From Thiobacillus denitrificans ATCC 25259 (lineage in GTDB: Bacteria > Pseudomonadota > Gammaproteobacteria > Burkholderiales > Thiobacillaceae), in contig NC_007404.1 in NCBI RefSeq assembly GCF_000012745.1, positions 2,108,001-2,172,000 of the forward strand: a DNA stretch of 64,000 nucleotides. Reading direction: 5' to 3'. A program made the translations under genes and the position numbers. The notes below the pieces were generated by a model. The model did no database searches. It was not told where the DNA came from and worked only from the letters and a program-made list of their open reading frames with translations. How positions within the stretch are numbered: position 1 is the stretch's first letter; each line of letters starts with the position of its first letter. Below, piece after piece: positions 61,409 through 64,000 of this stretch.

Positions 61409-62455
61409 ATGTCGCTCACCAAGCAGTATCCGATGCAGTTCACCGGCACCGGCCGCGAGTACTTCGTCATCTGGATCGTCAACATCGCACTCACGCTCGT
61501 CACCTTCGGCATTTATTCAGCCTGGGCCAAGGTGCGCACCCTGCGCTGGTTCTACGGCCATACCCGCCTCGACGACCAGGTGTTTTCCTATCTCGCCACG
61601 CCGCTGCAGATTCTCCGCGGCCGGCTGATCGCGCTCGCTGCGATCGCCGCGTATTACGCGACCTCGTATTTCGCCCCGCGGCTCGCGATCGTGCTGATGC
61701 TTGTGTTTCTCGTCTTGCTGCCGTGGATCATCGTCAACAGCCTGCGCTTCCACGCGCGCCAGAGCGCCTATCGCGGCCTGCGCTTCGACTTCACCGGATC
61801 CGTCGGCGAGGCCGCACGAATCTTCATCGGCCTGCAATTGCTGATTCCGTTCACGCTCGGCCTGATCCTGCCCTACGTCGCCTACCGCCAGGTCAGGTTC
61901 ATCGCGGGGAACACCGTCTACGGCCAGACCGGCGCGCGCTACGAGGGCTCGCACAAGCCTTTCTGGGGCGTTTATCTGCTGAGTCTCGGCCTGATCCTGT
62001 TGCCGCTCGCGATCATCGCGTTTGGCGCGTATCAGGTGTATGCGTTGCGTGCGGCCGGCATCCCTCCGGAAACGGCGGCCGCCGCGGCCGGCAGCTATCT
62101 GCTCGCCGGCATGGCCGTGTTCTACCTGATGATTCCGGTGATCGGCGCACTGATCCAGGCGCGCACCGCCAACCTGCTATACAACGGCGCGGCTCTCGGC
62201 CCGGTCGGTTTCGCCTCGCGTCAGCGTGCCCGTGACCTGATCTGGATCTACCTGTCGAACCTCGTGCTGATCGCACTGACGCTCGGCCTCTTCATTCCCT
62301 GGGCGAAGGTGCGCCTGGCGCGATACCGCGCCCGCAGCCTGACGGTCAACGGCCCGCACGACCTCGGCGGCTTCGTCGCCGGCCAGCACCAGAGCAGCAC
62401 CGCCACTGGCTCGGAGATGGCCGACCTGCTCGACCTCAATTTCGGGCTGACGTGA
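61409..62455 (+). CDS. DUF898 (YjgN-like) membrane protein
   Basis: A 348-aa inner-membrane protein of the YjgN/DUF898 family, function unknown. It is built as two similar halves: FGIYSAWAKVRTLRWFYGHT near residue 40 is echoed by LGLFIPWAKVRLARYRARS near residue 300, each following a hydrophobic helix, and about seven helices are visible. ATG 61409 has a near-ideal AGGGAGG ribosome-binding site. It overlaps the next gene by 4 bases (GTGA), so the two probably work together. Confidence 0.88.
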   Translation: MSLTKQYPMQFTGTGREYFVIWIVNIALTLVTFGIYSAWAKVRTLRWFYGHTRLDDQVFSYLATPLQILRGRLIALAAIAAYYATSYFAPRLAIVLMLVFLVLLPWIIVNSLRFHARQSAYRGLRFDFTGSVGEAARIFIGLQLLIPFTLGLILPYVAYRQVRFIAGNTVYGQTGARYEGSHKPFWGVYLLSLGLILLPLAIIAFGAYQVYALRAAGIPPETAAAAAGSYLLAGMAVFYLMIPVIGALIQARTANLLYNGAALGPVGFASRQRARDLIWIYLSNLVLIALTLGLFIPWAKVRLARYRARSLTVNGPHDLGGFVAGQHQSSTATGSEMADLLDLNFGLT

Positions 62456-63462
62456 TCCGCTTCGCGGCGGATTACTTCGACGGCGAGACGTCGCGCGCGC
62501 ACGCGGTCGAAGCCAGCGTCGACGCCGGCCACCTGCGCGTGCGCGGCGGCGCCGTCGATTTCGCGGTGTCGCTCGACCGCGTCCAGGTCGCGCCGCCCGC
62601 AGGGCAAGCGCGCAGCGTCGTGCATCTGCCCGACGCGCGCGAGCTGCATAGCGCCGACGCCGCGGCGCTGCTCGAACTCAGCCGGCTCAGTGCATCCGCC
62701 CGCCCCGAACGCTGGGCGCATCTGCTCGAAAGCCGGCTGGGCTTTGCGCTTGCCGCGCTCGTCGTCTCGATCCTCATCGTGACCGCCGGGCTGCGCTGGG
62801 GCGTGCCGGCCGTCGCGCAACTCGCCGCGCACGCGCTGCCCGGCTGGGTCGACGAGCGGATCGGCGAAGAAGCGCTGGCGCTCATGGACGAACTCAGCCT
62901 GTCACCGAGCACGCTGCCAGCCGCGCGCCAACAGGCCCTCACGCAGAAGATCGCCGACCAGTGCCGCAGGCAGACCTGTCCTTCCTACCGCTTGCTGTTC
63001 CGCGACAGCAAGCTCTTCGGCGCCAATGCCATGGCGCTTCCGGGCGGCACCGTGGTCGTGACCGATGCGCTGGTCGGGCTCGCCCGCCACGACGAAGAGC
63101 TGCTCGCGGTCGTCGCGCACGAGCTCGGCCACGTCCGGCATCGCCACGGCCTGCGCATGGCGCTGCAAAGCCTTGGCGCCGGCGCGATCCTCGTTGCCGT
63201 CACGGGCGATATCGGCAGCGTCACCGACCTCGCCGCGGGGCTGCCGAGCCTGCGGCTGCAAAGTGGCTATTCGCGCGACATGGAACGCGAGGCCGACGCC
63301 TACGCGCTGGCCTGGCTGAACACGGCCTGCATTCCGCCCACGCGTTTTGCCGCCATTCTCGGACGCATCGACGACGACGCCTCGGACACCGGCCTGCTCG
63401 ACAGCCACCCCGGCACGCGCGAGCGGCTCGGACCCTTCCGCGGCCCGGGTCGGTGCCTCTGA
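62452..63462 (+). CDS. M48-family membrane metallopeptidase
   Basis: A 336-aa protease. An N-terminal domain of about 90 residues is followed by one membrane helix (about 95-120, FALAALVVSILIVTAG) and an M48 peptidase domain with the zinc motif VVAHELGHVRHRHGL and the third ligand in MEREADAYAL. GTG 62452 overlaps the DUF898 stop. Related proteins act in membrane-protein quality control. It is commonly paired with DUF898, suggesting a complex. Confidence 0.88.
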   Translation: MIRFAADYFDGETSRAHAVEASVDAGHLRVRGGAVDFAVSLDRVQVAPPAGQARSVVHLPDARELHSADAAALLELSRLSASARPERWAHLLESRLGFALAALVVSILIVTAGLRWGVPAVAQLAAHALPGWVDERIGEEALALMDELSLSPSTLPAARQQALTQKIADQCRRQTCPSYRLLFRDSKLFGANAMALPGGTVVVTDALVGLARHDEELLAVVAHELGHVRHRHGLRMALQSLGAGAILVAVTGDIGSVTDLAAGLPSLRLQSGYSRDMEREADAYALAWLNTACIPPTRFAAILGRIDDDASDTGLLDSHPGTRERLGPFRGPGRCL

Positions 63463-63516
63463 GGCCGCAATCGCCGCGTGCTAGAATCCGTGGGTTTTGA
63501 CTCCACGCCCAACGCC

Positions 63517-63837
63517 ATGATCTCGCTCGCCCACGCCCAGACTGCCGCTCCCGCCGCCACGCCGGGAATCGCCGATTTCCTGCCGCTCATCATCATCTTC
63601 ATCCTGTTCTGGTTCATGCTGATCCGCCCGCAGATGAAGCGCACGAAGGAACAGAAGAAGATGCTGTCGGAACTCGCGAAGGGCGACGAAGTCGTCACCG
63701 CGAGCGGCCAGGTCGGCAAGATCGCCAAGATCGGCGATCAATACGTGTCGCTCGAAATCGCCGACGGCGTCGTCGTCCACGTGCAGAAGCAGTCGGTCCA
63801 GACGCTGCTGCCGAAGGGCACGATCAAGGGGCTCTAA
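63517..63837 (+). CDS. yajC: Preprotein translocase subunit YajC
   Basis: A 106-aa accessory subunit of the Sec translocase. One membrane helix (about residues 19-40, IADFLPLIIIFILFWFMLIR in part) is followed by RPQMKRTKEQKKMLSELAKG and GDEVVTASGQVGKI. ATG 63517 is chosen; the frame to 63478 contains the promoter-like TAGAAT (63482). It lies 48 bases before secD, the standard order. Confidence 0.95.
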   Translation: MISLAHAQTAAPAATPGIADFLPLIIIFILFWFMLIRPQMKRTKEQKKMLSELAKGDEVVTASGQVGKIAKIGDQYVSLEIADGVVVHVQKQSVQTLLPKGTIKGL

Positions 63838-63885
63838 GCCGAGACGGCACGCCGTTCTCTTTCGCCACCCGCACTCGCCCGACAC

Positions 63886-64000
63886 ATGAACCGCTACCCG
63901 CTCTGGAAATACCTGCTCATCGGCGTCACGCTGGTGGTCGCATTCCTCTATACGCTGCCGAATTTCTTCGGTGAGGTGCCCGCGGTCCAGGTTTCGCCCG
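63886..64000 (+). CDS. secD: SecD, protein translocase subunit (5' part only)
   Basis: Only the first 38 codons are in the window: MNRYPLWKYLLIGVTLVVAF begins the first membrane helix, then LYTLPNFFGEVPAVQVSP, the usual SecD N-terminus. The gene continues beyond base 64000. SecD with SecF uses the proton gradient to help export. Confidence 0.93.
   Translation, partial: MNRYPLWKYLLIGVTLVVAFLYTLPNFFGEVPAVQVSP

Overview
This window reads as core chromosome of a GC-rich betaproteobacterium, most likely a sulfur-oxidising chemolithotroph of the Thiobacillus type. That placement is inferred from gene content: a flavocytochrome c sulfide dehydrogenase pair, several small c-type cytochromes, an Rnf complex, cbb3 oxidase assembly genes, and the betaproteobacterial neighbourhoods folK-dNK-panB-panC and queA-tgt-yajC-secD. 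Coding density is very high. Many junctions are ATGA or GTGA overlaps, which suggests long translationally coupled operons.

Layout. 1-3410 (+): end of the rnf operon (rnfD partial, rnfG, rnfE), nth and a DUF1841 gene. 3574-5472 (+): an HDOD / degenerate receiver / GGDEF signalling protein. 5479-9186: a Pat-type acyl-CoA synthetase/GNAT fusion and a histone-deacetylase-like enzyme, divergently transcribed. 9226-12400: two small cytochromes c, a SulP anion transporter and a secreted nuclease. 12397-18899: recN and nadK (-), then hrcA, hemH and the sulfide dehydrogenase fccAB (+). 18962-23745 (-): a Usp protein, two small envelope proteins, and an aat-bpt-lipoprotein peptidase-thyA-folA operon. 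23746-26875 (+): a structured leader with a perfect terminator hairpin on the start codon of the copper ATPase ccoI, then ccoS. 26898-34641 (+): a DsbA-like protein, a cyclophilin lipoprotein, a BtuCD-type importer whose permease has lost its start codon, pcnB, folK, a deoxynucleoside kinase and panBCD. 34645-48036 (-): a complete glycogen operon in the order pgi, glk, glgC, GH57, malQ, glgB, glgA, glgP. 48459-51373: a sugar-nucleotide epimerase-like protein lacking the catalytic Tyr, and kup. 51485-59006: a 7.5-kb integrated element. 58984-64000: tRNA-Leu(CAA), queA, tgt, a DUF898/M48 pair, yajC and the start of secD.

The integrated element is the main accessory region. It lies between an intact tRNA-Leu 3' end and an imperfect 24-bp copy of that end near kup. 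All its genes are on the minus strand: a P4-type integrase, several unrecognised small proteins, an AlpA-like regulator, an O-like replication initiator, a DnaB-like helicase, and a last gene resembling phage terminase small subunits. It has no capsid, tail or lysis genes. Inside the initiator gene there are three 17-bp iteron-like repeats, an array of 8-bp repeats and two inverted repeats, an arrangement like the lambda/P22 origins. The set (int, alpA, initiator plus helicase, small terminase) resembles a phage satellite of the PICI kind, although a decayed prophage would also fit.

How the genes work together: Rnf, FccAB, the cytochromes and cbb3 assembly proteins serve electron transport. 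The glycogen operon stores and mobilises carbon. The Pat/deacetylase pair may set protein lysine acetylation. Aat and Bpt feed the N-degron pathway. ThyA/FolA/FolK and PanBCD make folate and pantothenate cofactors.
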